In this document: in pieces, positions 25,959 to 34,424 of the stretch
Layout of the letters: each line of letters starts with the position of its first letter
Position numbering within the stretch: position 1 is the first letter of the stretch
NCBI RefSeq assembly: GCF_023634065.1
Contig: NZ_JALKCV010000019.1
Coordinates: 23,000-86,999 of the forward strand
Origin: Microbulbifer litoralis
Lineage (GTDB): Bacteria; Pseudomonadota; Gammaproteobacteria; Pseudomonadales; Cellvibrionaceae
Direction of reading: 5' to 3'
Length of the DNA stretch: 64,000 nt
Position numbers and translations under genes: made by a program
Notes under the pieces: generated by a model
Seen by the model: only the letters and a program-made list of their open reading frames with translations
Told to the model about the DNA's origin: nothing
The model's database searches: none

Positions 25959-27419
25959 ATGAAAATCGGCCTCTCCCCATCGCTGGTCAGGAACTCCCTG
26001 TCCGGCCACGCCTGGCTCGGTCTGCTGACCGGCTTCCTGATGTACCTGATCTGCGTGTCCGGCAGCCTGGTGGTGTTTGCACCGCAACTGAAACGCTGGG
26101 AGCAGCCGGCCGCCACCGAGTTCGAGTCGCTGTCCCCGGCCGCGGCGGAGCGCGCCTACCGGGAGCTGCTGGAAAACTCTCCGGACGTGTCCGGCGATAT
26201 CCTGATGATGCTGCCGCGCGAGCAGTTGCCGCGCGCGTCGCTGGTGTCGCGGGCGGGTGTCTGGGCACTGAACGAGGATGGCAGCCGCGGCGGTGCCGTC
26301 GCCTCGCCCTGGACCAACCTGATGGTCGGCCTGCACGACGCGCTGCACCTGCCATCCAATATCGGCCTGGTGGTGGTCAGCGCCGTCGGCGCGCTGCTGT
26401 GCGGCCTGATCGTGTCCGGTTTTCTCGCCCACCCGCGGATTTTCCGCGATGCATTCAATTTCCGCCTGGGCGGTTCGCGGCACCTGGAGCAGGCGGATAT
26501 CCACAACCGCCTCAGTGTCTGGGGAGCGCCTTTTCACCTGGTGATCGCCGTGACCGGTGCCTGGTTCGGCATGGCGACACTGATGTACACGCTGTTCGGC
26601 AACAGTTTTTTCGATGGCGACCGCGAAGTGGCCATCCAGGCGATTCACGGCCGGGCGCCGGAACTGGAACAGCAGGTGGCACCGGTGGACGTGAAGCGGG
26701 CACTGGAGCAGATGCGGACCATCGCCCCGGACGCGCGCCCGATCTACTTCAATATCGAGGGCGCCAACTCGCCGCGGCAGTACCTGCTTCTCGGCGCGCA
26801 GCACGACGACCGGCTGATCTACGTCGAGCAGTACCGCTTCGACCAGCAGGGCAACTACCTGGGCAATGTGGGTTACACCGACGGCGAGCCCGGCCAGCGC
26901 GCCATCTTCTCCACCTACCGCCTGCATTTCGGCCACTTCGGCGGCCTGCCGGTGATGGTGCTCTACGGGATTTTCGGCCTGGCACTGGCGGTGGTATCTG
27001 TCAGCGGCATCAATATCTGGCTGGCGCGGCGGCGCAAGCGCGACGCCATCAACCTTCTCTGGAGCGGCCTGGTCTGGGGTACACCGCTGGCCGTGGCCGT
27101 GTCGGCCGCGACCACCGTGTTGACCGGCACTGCCGCGGTATCGGGCTTCTGGATGCCGCTGCTGTGCGCCGCCGGCCTGGCCCGCTGGCTGGGCGACGAG
27201 GAGCGCAGCAAAGCCTGGCTGCAGGGCCTCACCGCAGTCGCGCTGGCGGCGTTGGCGCTGGCGCATATGGCGGTGCACAAAACCGCCGCCTTCGCCGGTG
27301 TACCGCTGGCCGTGAATACTGTCGCACTGCTGTCGGCGGTTCTGTTCCTGTGGCTGGCCAGGCGCAGCGGTTCAAGGCAGAGTCGCGATTGCCGAGCCGG
27401 CCTGGCTCTGCACCGATAG
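25959..27419 (+). CDS. PepSY-associated transmembrane protein, putative ferric-siderophore reductase
   Basis: A 486-residue inner-membrane protein of the PepSY_TM class. The first membrane segment contains H-A-W-L-G-L-L-T-G-F-L-M-Y-L-I-C-V-S-G-S, the hallmark of the family, followed by a periplasmic PepSY-like region. A second helix pair carries D-I-H-N-R-L-S-V-W-G-A-P-F-H-L-V-I-A-V-T-G, and H-F-G-H-F-G-G marks a further His-rich segment. Conserved membrane histidines suggest heme or flavin-linked electron transfer that reduces ferric siderophore in the periplasm. Three or four extra helices follow the PepSY core (residues 360-470). The role is inferred from family and operon position. Confidence 0.8.
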   Translation: MKIGLSPSLVRNSLSGHAWLGLLTGFLMYLICVSGSLVVFAPQLKRWEQPAATEFESLSPAAAERAYRELLENSPDVSGDILMMLPREQLPRASLVSRAGVWALNEDGSRGGAVASPWTNLMVGLHDALHLPSNIGLVVVSAVGALLCGLIVSGFLAHPRIFRDAFNFRLGGSRHLEQADIHNRLSVWGAPFHLVIAVTGAWFGMATLMYTLFGNSFFDGDREVAIQAIHGRAPELEQQVAPVDVKRALEQMRTIAPDARPIYFNIEGANSPRQYLLLGAQHDDRLIYVEQYRFDQQGNYLGNVGYTDGEPGQRAIFSTYRLHFGHFGGLPVMVLYGIFGLALAVVSVSGINIWLARRRKRDAINLLWSGLVWGTPLAVAVSAATTVLTGTAAVSGFWMPLLCAAGLARWLGDEERSKAWLQGLTAVALAALALAHMAVHKTAAFAGVPLAVNTVALLSAVLFLWLARRSGSRQSRDCRAGLALHR

Positions 27420-27421
27420 AG

Positions 27422-27781
27422 TTATTCGTAACGCCACTCCCCACTCTCGTCCACCAGCGTCTTGCCGTTCTGCTCCACCAGCAGGCGACCGGAATCGAGC
27501 ACCGTGTAGGTGGTGTTGCCGTTTTTGAATTCGTAGCCGAGAAACTGGCAGGGCGTGACGCCGTCGGCACACATCCGGGAGAGGGTTTTGCCCTTCAGGC
27601 GCAGTTGATTGCCGGATTTATGGGACTTGGAATGATAGCTGACGTCATCGCAGGTCACGTTGCCCTCACCGCAGTTCTGCTGGATCTCGATCGTATAGTT
27701 TTCCGTGACCAGCGTATCGGCAAATACGGGGATGGCCAGCAGGAAAGTGGTGGTGATGGCGAGGATTCTGGAACCGGGCAT
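27422..27781 (-). CDS. Exported hypothetical protein (119 aa)
   Basis: A 119-residue protein with a signal peptide (residues 1-21, PVFADT). The mature part has four cysteines (NCGEGNVTCDD, MCADGVTPC) suited to two disulfides, and ends in a beta-rich segment with T-Y-T-V-L-D-S-G-R-L-L-V-E-Q-N-G. It ends 2 bp after the convergent PepSY gene. I do not recognise the family. Disulfides and export suggest a small periplasmic or secreted protein. Confidence 0.65.
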   Translation of the reverse strand: MPGSRILAITTTFLLAIPVFADTLVTENYTIEIQQNCGEGNVTCDDVSYHSKSHKSGNQLRLKGKTLSRMCADGVTPCQFLGYEFKNGNTTYTVLDSGRLLVEQNGKTLVDESGEWRYE

Positions 27782-27972
27782 GAAGCCTCCTGGATATCAT
27801 TGGCAGCTTGGGGGTGATCGGTAGATTCTAGAGTCCCGGTGGCAATTGGCCAATTGGTGCTGGCATTTGAACTGTATCGCGAAAAGTCGCTTGGCCCCGG
27901 GGTAAGCGGTGTGAGTGCCAATATCGCTGTGTTACCATCCGCGCCGCGTTTTTTATGTACAGGGAGTAACCG

Positions 27973-28242
27973 ATGCTGGACCGTCTTTTCATGAAATACC
28001 TGAGCAAAACAGGGATCAAACTCTACTGGGCCGGTCAGCTTGTTCTCGATGCCATCTTTATCTACTACCTGTTCGGTATTGCCGGCTATTCGATGGACGA
28101 AGACTCGACGCGGAATATCCTTATCGGGGGTGTACTCGCGGTAGCCGTTGCCTGGGGGCTGGTATGCCTGTTGTTCTGGAGGAAGAAGAACCAGGCTCCC
28201 GCAGATGGCGCCGAAGAAGAGGCGCCCCGGCAGGCCGGCTGA
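27973..28242 (+). CDS. Small two-helix membrane protein, hypothetical
   Basis: An 89-residue protein with two predicted membrane helices (about residues 17-38 and 49-68) and a charged C-terminal tail (RKKNQAPADGAEEEAP). AGGGAG lies 7 bp before the ATG, which supports expression. It is the first of four same-strand small genes. No family recognised. Confidence 0.65.
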   Translation: MLDRLFMKYLSKTGIKLYWAGQLVLDAIFIYYLFGIAGYSMDEDSTRNILIGGVLAVAVAWGLVCLLFWRKKNQAPADGAEEEAPRQAG

Positions 28243-28291
28243 CAGCCCGGCCGTTTTTCCCTCCGTTCATTGTTGTGCTGAATCGCTGATT

Positions 28292-28648
28292 GTGGCCAGG
28301 GTCTGGCGGGAGATTGCGGATCCCCGCAAGCACCGGGACTTCATGTCCGTGTCGAATCCCGGCGGTGTCCCCGTTGCGAAGCGTCGCGATAATCTCGTCG
28401 TGCAATGGGTATACCTGGCGGAAATCGACGGGACCCTGCTGCAGTTTTCCGGTCTCGACCAGGTCAGGGAATGCCGGGCCTATTTCGAGCGTAAAACCCA
28501 CCCCTCGACCCGCTATCGGGCGGCGCCGGTCGAACACTGCTGGCATCACTGGTATTGCCGGCTGCCCGCCGGTATAAAATCGTTGCGCAAACGGAAGAGG
28601 GTGTTGAAAGCCCTGGATGAAATCCTGCGTAAATGGAGTAGAGAATAA
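28292..28648 (+). CDS. Hypothetical cytoplasmic protein (118 aa)
   Basis: Taking the GTG at 28292 gives a basic 118-residue protein without signal or membrane segment. It is rich in Arg, His and Trp (EHCWHHWYCRLP) and ends in a basic helix K-R-K-R-V-L-K-A-L-D-E-I-L-R-K-W. A longer frame reaches back to 28148 but overlaps the previous gene by almost 100 bp, so the shorter form is preferred. The stop codon shares its last base with the next ATG, indicating translational coupling. Family not recognised. Confidence 0.5.
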   Translation: MARVWREIADPRKHRDFMSVSNPGGVPVAKRRDNLVVQWVYLAEIDGTLLQFSGLDQVRECRAYFERKTHPSTRYRAAPVEHCWHHWYCRLPAGIKSLRKRKRVLKALDEILRKWSRE

Positions 28649-29043
28649 TGTTTGCTATACGAACTCCGGGAATCCGCTGTGTGGGGCTGGTAGCGCTATT
28701 CTGTTGCCCGCCGGCGCTCGCGGAGGACGCGAACAATTTCTGCAGCGCGCAACAGCAGTGGTTGCATCGGGAGCTCGTCGGCGGGCCCTATTTCGACGAC
28801 TGGTGCGTGTCCCGGGAATCCCTGCGCGCCGCCGGCAAAACCGGTGATGGCGGCGCCCTGGTACTTTTCCGGATCGGCAAGTCGGGTTCATTGAAACTCA
28901 ATACACAGGTGGCCTGCGATGGAAGCGGGTACGCTGTCGAGGATATTACCGGGAACACCGGCCACCGCCTGTCACCGGACGAGGCGCTGGCGGAGATACC
29001 GGAGGGCGTATTCGAGGCATTGGACAAGCGGCTCTGCCGTTAA
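28648..29043 (+). CDS. Exported hypothetical protein (131 aa)
   Basis: A 131-residue protein with a signal peptide (cleavage after PPALA, about residue 24) and four mature cysteines (NFCSAQQ, DDWCVSRE, VACDGSG, RLCR), so probably two disulfides. The start overlaps the previous stop by one base. The middle (GGALVLFRIGKSGSLKLNTQVACDG in part) looks beta-rich. Function unknown; probably periplasmic. Confidence 0.65.
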   Translation: MFAIRTPGIRCVGLVALFCCPPALAEDANNFCSAQQQWLHRELVGGPYFDDWCVSRESLRAAGKTGDGGALVLFRIGKSGSLKLNTQVACDGSGYAVEDITGNTGHRLSPDEALAEIPEGVFEALDKRLCR

Positions 29044-29054
29044 CGGAGACCCTG

Positions 29055-29495
29055 ATGAAAGGATATATTGCCCTCTGGGCGTTCCGGCTTTTTATTGCCT
29101 GGACCCTGTCGGTGGCGCCGGGCGCGCTGGCGGAAACCCTCTTCTACTGTGAAACCGAGGGCGGCAAGAAGGTGGAGGTGCAGGACCTCGGCAGCCTGAT
29201 CAACTACCGGTTCGGCAAAAAACTGTACGATCCCGAGATGGAGCTGACGCTGCCGCGCGAGCGGGCGACGACCTATCAGTGGCCGGGGGCCGGCCCCACC
29301 GAATCCTACTCTGTTTTTATCCCCAACGGGAAAATCGTCTATATCGTTTACACCTCCCGCGAGCGCAGGCCCGGCGGCGAGATGGAATCCGGTATTCTGG
29401 TGCGCGCCGGCGGTGTGGAGCTGGCCACCATCAACTGCAAGCCCGACACGCTCTTTGAAAAGTTGATGGGGGTGGACCTGCCGAAGGAAAGGTAG
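29055..29495 (+). CDS. Exported hypothetical protein (146 aa)
   Basis: A 146-residue protein with a signal peptide (cleavage near PGALA-E, residue 26) and two mature cysteines (FYCETEGG and INCKPD). GGAG 7 bp before the ATG supports this start. The body is beta-rich with a Y-R-F-G-K-K-L-Y-D-P-E-M-E-L pattern, vaguely like small lectin- or lysozyme-inhibitor-like periplasmic proteins (MliC-like), but that similarity is weak. It is the last of the four-gene series and ends 26 bp before a convergent gene. Confidence 0.65.
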   Translation: MKGYIALWAFRLFIAWTLSVAPGALAETLFYCETEGGKKVEVQDLGSLINYRFGKKLYDPEMELTLPRERATTYQWPGAGPTESYSVFIPNGKIVYIVYTSRERRPGGEMESGILVRAGGVELATINCKPDTLFEKLMGVDLPKER

Positions 29496-29521
29496 CCGCC
29501 GCCTCTCCCCCACTGCCGGTT

Positions 29522-31405
29522 TCAGCGCTGTTCGCCGCGCAGCCCCAGCACCTGTTCCTGCAGCGTCTCCGCCCGCGCCGCGGCCGCATCCAGCGGTTTG
29601 CCGGCCACCACCCCGACTCTCGACCAGAAACGCCGCGGCCAGGTGGTGAACGCATTGCCGCCCTTGTGACTGAAGAAGCTGCCCCAGAGGCCGCGCAGGG
29701 CCATGGGGATCACCGGCACCGGGGTGCGGCCGAGAATCTTCTCGATACCGGCCTTGAATGGCTGTAGCTCTCCGTCCTTTGTCAGTTGCCCCTCGGGGAA
29801 AATACACAGCAGGTCGCCGTCCCTGAGTCCCTGTTCGATTTCCTCGAACGCCTTTTCGTAACCCTCGGGATCCTTCTGCTTCGAACAGATGGGGATGGCG
29901 CGACCGGTCTTGAAGATAAAGTGCAGCACCGGAATCTCGTAGATCGGCTTGTACATGATAAAGCGGATCGGGCGGCGCACGGCGCCGGCCAGCAACAGTG
30001 CATCCACGTAGCTGACGTGGTTGCAGGCGATGATCGCCGGGCCCTCGGCCGGAATCTGTTCCAGCCCTTCGTGCCTGACCCGGTACATGGTGTGGGACAG
30101 CAACCACACCAGCAAACGCATGGCGAACTCCGGCACGCGGTTGAAAACGAATACCGCCACCGCCGCGTTCATCAGCGCGATCACCATGAAGAACTGCGGG
30201 ATGCTGAAATCCAGCACGCTGAGGAACACGATGCCCAGCACCGCCGAGATCACCATAAACAGCGAGTTCATGATATTGGTCACGGCGATCACCCGCGCGC
30301 GCAGGGCTTTGGCGGTGCGCTCCTGGATCATCGCGTACAGCGGCACGATATACAGGCCACCGAAGACGCCAATCAGCGCCAGGTGAAACAGGAACGCCTT
30401 GGCGCCGGGGCTGTTCCAGAAGGCGGACAGGCTCAATTCCTGCAGCGGCTGCAGTTCGCCGCCGATCAGCGACAGGGCGATACCGGCATAGGTCAGGCCG
30501 GCGGCGCCCAGCGGCACCAGCCCCAGCTCGATGCGGCCGCCGGACAGGCGCTCGCAGGCGAGCGAGCCGATGGCCACACCGACGGTAAAGCTGCACAGCA
30601 GCAGTGCCACCAGCGGTTCGTCGCCGCCCAGTACATTCTTGCCGAAGCTCGGTATCTGCGTCAGGTAGGCGGCGCCCAGCAGCCAGAACCAGGAGATGCC
30701 GACGATGGCGTAGAAGATCGCCGGCGTCTTGGCCACCTCGCGCAGCATGCGCACCGTCTGGCGAAACGGATTCAGGTCGACTTTCAATTCCGGTGCCGGC
30801 GCCGGCGCCCCGGGAATGGCGCGGCACACCAGGTAGCCGGCCAGCGCCACGCCGATGATCATGCCGCCGATCCAGGAACTGTTGCTGTCGGCATCGCTGG
30901 CGCCGGACAGGATGGTGCCGACAATGGTGCCGCCGAGAATCGCGACGAAAGTGGCCATCTCCACCAGCGCATTGCCGCCCACCAGCTCCGTCTTGCGCAG
31001 GTGCTGCGGCAGGATCGCGTACTTGATGGGGCCGAAAAAGGCTGACTGCACGCCGAGCATGAACAGCACCACCAGGCACAGCGCGTTGCTGCCGCTGACC
31101 AGCGCAAACACGCCGACGATACTGATACCGATTTCAGCCAGCTTGATACGGCGGATCAGCAGGCTCTTGTCGTATTTGTCCGCCAGCTGGCCGGCGGTGG
31201 CGGAGAACAGGAAGAAGGGCAGGATAAACAGCCCCGCGGCCAGGTTGTTGAGCGCGTTCGCCTGGTCCGCGGCCAGGCGGAAGGCGATCATCACCATCAG
31301 CGCGCTCTTGAACACATTGTCGTTAAAGGCGCCGAGCAGCTGGGTCAGGAAAAACGGCAGGAAACGGCGGCTGGCCAGCAGCTGGAACTGATTCTTTGCG
31401 GCCAT
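29522..31405 (-). CDS. LplT-like MFS transporter fused to PlsC-type acyltransferase
   Basis: A 627-residue fusion. Residues 1 to about 410 form a 12-helix major facilitator domain of the lysophospholipid transporter type (Q-L-L-G-A-F-N-D-N-V-F-K-S-A at residues 23-36). Residues 425-610 form an LPLAT domain with the HX4D motif in CNHVSYVDALLL and FPEGQLTKDG. Together they would flip lysophospholipid into the inner leaflet and re-acylate it. The third, acyl-ACP-synthetase domain present in full Aas-LplT fusions is missing, so the acyl donor must be charged elsewhere. No signal of truncation is seen: the stop is clean and the gene is followed by a convergent neighbour. Confidence 0.88.
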   Translation of the reverse strand: MAAKNQFQLLASRRFLPFFLTQLLGAFNDNVFKSALMVMIAFRLAADQANALNNLAAGLFILPFFLFSATAGQLADKYDKSLLIRRIKLAEIGISIVGVFALVSGSNALCLVVLFMLGVQSAFFGPIKYAILPQHLRKTELVGGNALVEMATFVAILGGTIVGTILSGASDADSNSSWIGGMIIGVALAGYLVCRAIPGAPAPAPELKVDLNPFRQTVRMLREVAKTPAIFYAIVGISWFWLLGAAYLTQIPSFGKNVLGGDEPLVALLLCSFTVGVAIGSLACERLSGGRIELGLVPLGAAGLTYAGIALSLIGGELQPLQELSLSAFWNSPGAKAFLFHLALIGVFGGLYIVPLYAMIQERTAKALRARVIAVTNIMNSLFMVISAVLGIVFLSVLDFSIPQFFMVIALMNAAVAVFVFNRVPEFAMRLLVWLLSHTMYRVRHEGLEQIPAEGPAIIACNHVSYVDALLLAGAVRRPIRFIMYKPIYEIPVLHFIFKTGRAIPICSKQKDPEGYEKAFEEIEQGLRDGDLLCIFPEGQLTKDGELQPFKAGIEKILGRTPVPVIPMALRGLWGSFFSHKGGNAFTTWPRRFWSRVGVVAGKPLDAAAARAETLQEQVLGLRGEQR

Positions 31406-31477
31406 GGATGGGGCTCCTTCTGGATCGACGTGCCTATGGTACTAAGCTTTTCCCTGTAGCACAGCTCTGGAGGTCGA

Positions 31478-32575
31478 GTGCCACACGGAATACAACGAGG
31501 GCGGTTGCCGCTGGCCCTGCTGCTGGCATTGGCGCCATTTGCATTGATTCAGGCGCAACCGGCGGTGGAGCCGGAACCGCGGCAGGTGGAGGTCGGGCTC
31601 TATATCAGTCCGCCGTTCGTGATGGAGGAGCAGGGCGGGTATACCGGCATGGCCGTCGAGCTGTGGCGGGAGGTGGCCGCGATGCAGAAGCTGCAGTCCC
31701 GCTACCGCGTCTTCGACAGCCTGCGCGAGCTGGTGGAAGCCACCGCCGCCGGCGATGTCGATGTGGCCGTGACCAACCTGACGATCACCGAGGGGCGCGC
31801 CGAGCGTATCGATTTCACCCAACCCTGGTTCGATGGCGGCCTGCGCATCATGGTGGACAAGAGCCAGGGGGGTGGCTTCTGGGCGCTGTTTCGCGGCCTC
31901 AGGGATTCCGGGCACCTGACCGGTTACCTGTGGCTGATCTCGATCATCCTGCTGGTCACGGTGCTGTTCACGCTGTTCGACCGCCGTTTCGACAGCGACT
32001 TCCCGCGCCGCTGGCGCGACGGCCTGGCGGAGAGCTTCTACACCGTGATGTCGATCGCCACGTCCGGGCGGGTGGAACGCAAGAACCTGTTCGGCTGGAT
32101 CGGGCGCATCTGGGGCGGGCTGTGGCTGGTGTGCGGCGTGGCGGTGGTGTCCTATATCACCGCATCCGTGACCAGCGTCATGACGTCGCTGACGCTGACC
32201 AGCCAGATCAACGGCGTGCGGGACCTGCCGGGCAAGACGGTGGGTGTGTTCAGCGGCAGCGTGGCCGAGGAATTCGTGCGGCGGGAGGGCATCGCCTCGC
32301 GGGATTTCAAGGATATCGACGACGCGGTGCAGGCGCTGTCCGAGGGGCGCATAGAGGCGATTGTCGGCGACGCCCCGGTGCTGGCCTACTTCGCCCATAG
32401 CCATCCGGAGTTGCCGCTGCTGCTGGTGGGCAGAATCTTCGAACCGGACAAGTACGGCTTCGGGCTGCCGCTGCGGAGCGACCTGGCGCGGCCGATCAGC
32501 GTGGATATTATCGGCGCCTACGAGAGCGGCCGGGTCAAGGAACTGCGCGAGAAGTATTTCGGTTCGCGGCGCTGA
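31478..32575 (+). CDS. Ionotropic-glutamate-receptor-like ligand-gated channel
   Basis: A 365-residue exported protein from a GTG with CTGGAGG upstream. Signal peptide about 1-26. A periplasmic amino-acid-binding lobe (residues 36-130; TITEGRAERIDFTQPW carries the alpha-carboxylate-binding Arg) is interrupted by a membrane module: TM1 148-167, a re-entrant pore-like segment 181-197 (D-G-L-A-E-S-F-Y-T-V-M-S-I-A-T-S-G) and TM2 209-232. The second binding lobe follows (243-365). This is the GluR0 layout. The potassium-filter GYGD is absent: T-S-G is followed by RVERKN. Function as an ion channel is therefore uncertain; a chemosensory or degenerate receptor is possible. Confidence 0.8.
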   Translation: MPHGIQRGRLPLALLLALAPFALIQAQPAVEPEPRQVEVGLYISPPFVMEEQGGYTGMAVELWREVAAMQKLQSRYRVFDSLRELVEATAAGDVDVAVTNLTITEGRAERIDFTQPWFDGGLRIMVDKSQGGGFWALFRGLRDSGHLTGYLWLISIILLVTVLFTLFDRRFDSDFPRRWRDGLAESFYTVMSIATSGRVERKNLFGWIGRIWGGLWLVCGVAVVSYITASVTSVMTSLTLTSQINGVRDLPGKTVGVFSGSVAEEFVRREGIASRDFKDIDDAVQALSEGRIEAIVGDAPVLAYFAHSHPELPLLLVGRIFEPDKYGFGLPLRSDLARPISVDIIGAYESGRVKELREKYFGSRR

Positions 32576-33649
32576 TCAACGGTCGTCGACGGCGTTGTCG
32601 CGCAGCAGGTCGTGGACAAAGCTGATCTTGCCCACCACCGGTGGGATAAACAACTCCGGCACATAGTCGATCAGGCCCATGGCGCGGTTCATCTCGTTCA
32701 TGGCGATGCCGAGGCGGCGGTAGCTGTCCATCATCGCCGTCAGCGAGGCGCTGCGGATATCCACCGGCGGTATCAGTTGCATGTGGCTGGCGGTATCCAG
32801 CGCGCTGATCATGTCCAGGTAGGTGGCGAAGGTCTCGGCAAAATCCTCCCAGGGGTGCATGCTGGCGTAGGCGCTGACGAAATGGTTGCGCCAGTCCCCG
32901 GGCGGGCCCTCGCGGTAGTGCCGCTCCAGCGCCTGCTGGTAGGTCGGGTTGTCGTGATTGCCGAAGATTGTGATGCAGCTGTCCTCGCATTGGTCCTTCA
33001 CCAGCAGGTCCCAGTAGTAGTGCCCGATCTCGTGGCGGAAGTGGCCGATCAGGGTGCGGTGGGTCTCGTCCAGTTCCAGGCGCATCTTTTCGCGTTCCAG
33101 CTGGTCCGCCTCGCGGATATTGATGGTGATCTTGCCGTTGGCGTGGCCGGTGTAGACCCGCTCGCCCTCGCCGGTGGTGGTGCGCCACAGGCCCTCGTCC
33201 GGCAATACGTCCGCCTTGAAATCGAAGGAGATGGGCTCCTTGCCCTCGAGCGGGTGCGCGCGGCTGGGGCGCGGCAGGGCCAGCAGGTCGAGGGAAAAGA
33301 CCAGGCGCCGCTTGGCGGCCTCCAGCCGCGCCCATTTCTGCCAGTTGCCGGGCATCGACAGGTCCGGGATGGTGTCGTTGTACTCGCAGCTGTCGCAGAG
33401 CTGCGCGCCGTTGTTGGCGGTCCCGGCGAGCAGGCCGCGGTTGCAGACATTCTCCAGGGCGTAGTTGTCGCATTTCTGCAGTAGCGCACCGCAATCGCCG
33501 TTACCGCAGCGGTACTGTTGCGGCGACTCGGCGATCCAGGCCGTGATGGCGCGACACTGCGGACACCAGCCCACCGGCGTGCCGCAGGCGAGGCAGGTCA
33601 CGCTGTCGAAGAACAGGGTGTTGCCGCAGATACAACTGAAGGTTCTCAT
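32576..33649 (-). CDS. Zinc-ribbon putative metallopeptidase
   Basis: A 357-residue cytoplasmic protein with N-terminal zinc-ribbon cysteine pairs (C6/C8, C19/C22, C29/C32, C48/C53) and a catalytic HEIGH at residues 206-210 followed by Y-Y-W, with a later E-D-F-A-E-T-F-A-T-Y that could supply the third ligand. This matches the family called putative zinc-binding metallo-peptidase with a zinc-ribbon N-terminus (PF10005/PF15887, named from memory). Substrates are not known. Its stop codon directly abuts that of the convergent receptor-like channel gene. No signal peptide. Confidence 0.8.
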   Translation of the reverse strand: MRTFSCICGNTLFFDSVTCLACGTPVGWCPQCRAITAWIAESPQQYRCGNGDCGALLQKCDNYALENVCNRGLLAGTANNGAQLCDSCEYNDTIPDLSMPGNWQKWARLEAAKRRLVFSLDLLALPRPSRAHPLEGKEPISFDFKADVLPDEGLWRTTTGEGERVYTGHANGKITINIREADQLEREKMRLELDETHRTLIGHFRHEIGHYYWDLLVKDQCEDSCITIFGNHDNPTYQQALERHYREGPPGDWRNHFVSAYASMHPWEDFAETFATYLDMISALDTASHMQLIPPVDIRSASLTAMMDSYRRLGIAMNEMNRAMGLIDYVPELFIPPVVGKISFVHDLLRDNAVDDR

Positions 33650-33748
33650 GCTGGTAAGGTTAGCCGCTACGCCGGCTGAGGGGAGGATGGCGCCGGTTGC
33701 GATAGCGAATAGCTTGGCGGGGAACGGTTTTCAGGGGAGTTGAACCCA

Positions 33749-34297
33749 ATGCAATCGGAAAAGGACAAGATGCTGGCCGGCCAGCCCTATGTGGCGACGG
33801 ATCCGGAGCTGGTGGCGGCGCGCATGCGCGCCAAGTCACTGTGCCACCGTTTCAACCTGGCCGACCCCACCGACCTGCCGGCGCGCATGGCGCTGCTGCA
33901 GGACTTGCTGGAGCTGGCCGGCGACGCGCATATCGAGCCCAATTTTTTCTGCGATTACGGTTTCAATATCCGTATCGGGGAAAATTTCTATTCCAACCAC
34001 AACCTGACGATACTGGATGTCTGTCTCGTGGAGATAGGCGCAAACGTGCTGTTTGGCCCCGGCGTGATGCTGTCCGCGGCCACGCATCCGCTGGATCCGG
34101 TGGAGCGGTTGACAACCGAGTCCGGTGCGCCGATACGGATCGGCGACAGCGTGTGGCTGGGTGGCAATGTGGCGGTGCTGCCCGGTGTGACCATCGGCGA
34201 CAACTGCGTGATCGGCGCCGGCAGTGTGGTGAACCGGGATATCCCGGCGAATTCGCTGGCGGTGGGGAATCCGTGTCGGGTGGTGCGGGGAGTCTGA
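33749..34297 (+). CDS. Maltose/galactoside O-acetyltransferase-like protein
   Basis: A 182-residue left-handed beta-helix acetyltransferase of the Maa/LacA/NodL group. The N-terminal M-L-A-G-Q-P-Y motif, the N-F-F-C-D-Y-G-F-N-I-R-I-G region and the catalytic histidine in AATHPLDP are in place, followed by hexapeptide repeats (IRIGDSVWLGGNVAVLPGVTIGDNCVIGAGSVV in part). It transfers acetyl from acetyl-CoA to a sugar hydroxyl in the cytoplasm. GGGGAG 9 bp before ATG 33749 supports this start over the TTG at 33740. The sugar acceptor is unknown. Confidence 0.9.
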   Translation: MQSEKDKMLAGQPYVATDPELVAARMRAKSLCHRFNLADPTDLPARMALLQDLLELAGDAHIEPNFFCDYGFNIRIGENFYSNHNLTILDVCLVEIGANVLFGPGVMLSAATHPLDPVERLTTESGAPIRIGDSVWLGGNVAVLPGVTIGDNCVIGAGSVVNRDIPANSLAVGNPCRVVRGV

Positions 34298-34376
34298 GTT
34301 GGGGCTTCAGAAAGTTTTGAGCGGGTAGGGTGCGCTGTGCGCACCGGGGGAGCCACCGCTGACCAGTTACAGAAAT

Positions 34377-34396
34377 GCCCTGCGGAGCAGGGCTTT
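34377..34396. terminator. Hairpin terminator between acetyltransferase and M13 peptidase
   Basis: GCCCTGC, GGA loop, GCAGGGC, then TTT, located between two convergent genes. A second hairpin, GGTGCGC/GCGCACC, lies at about 34328. Confidence 0.7.
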
Positions 34397-34424
34397 CCCG
34401 GCGCGGGCAGCGGGCCCGCAACGG

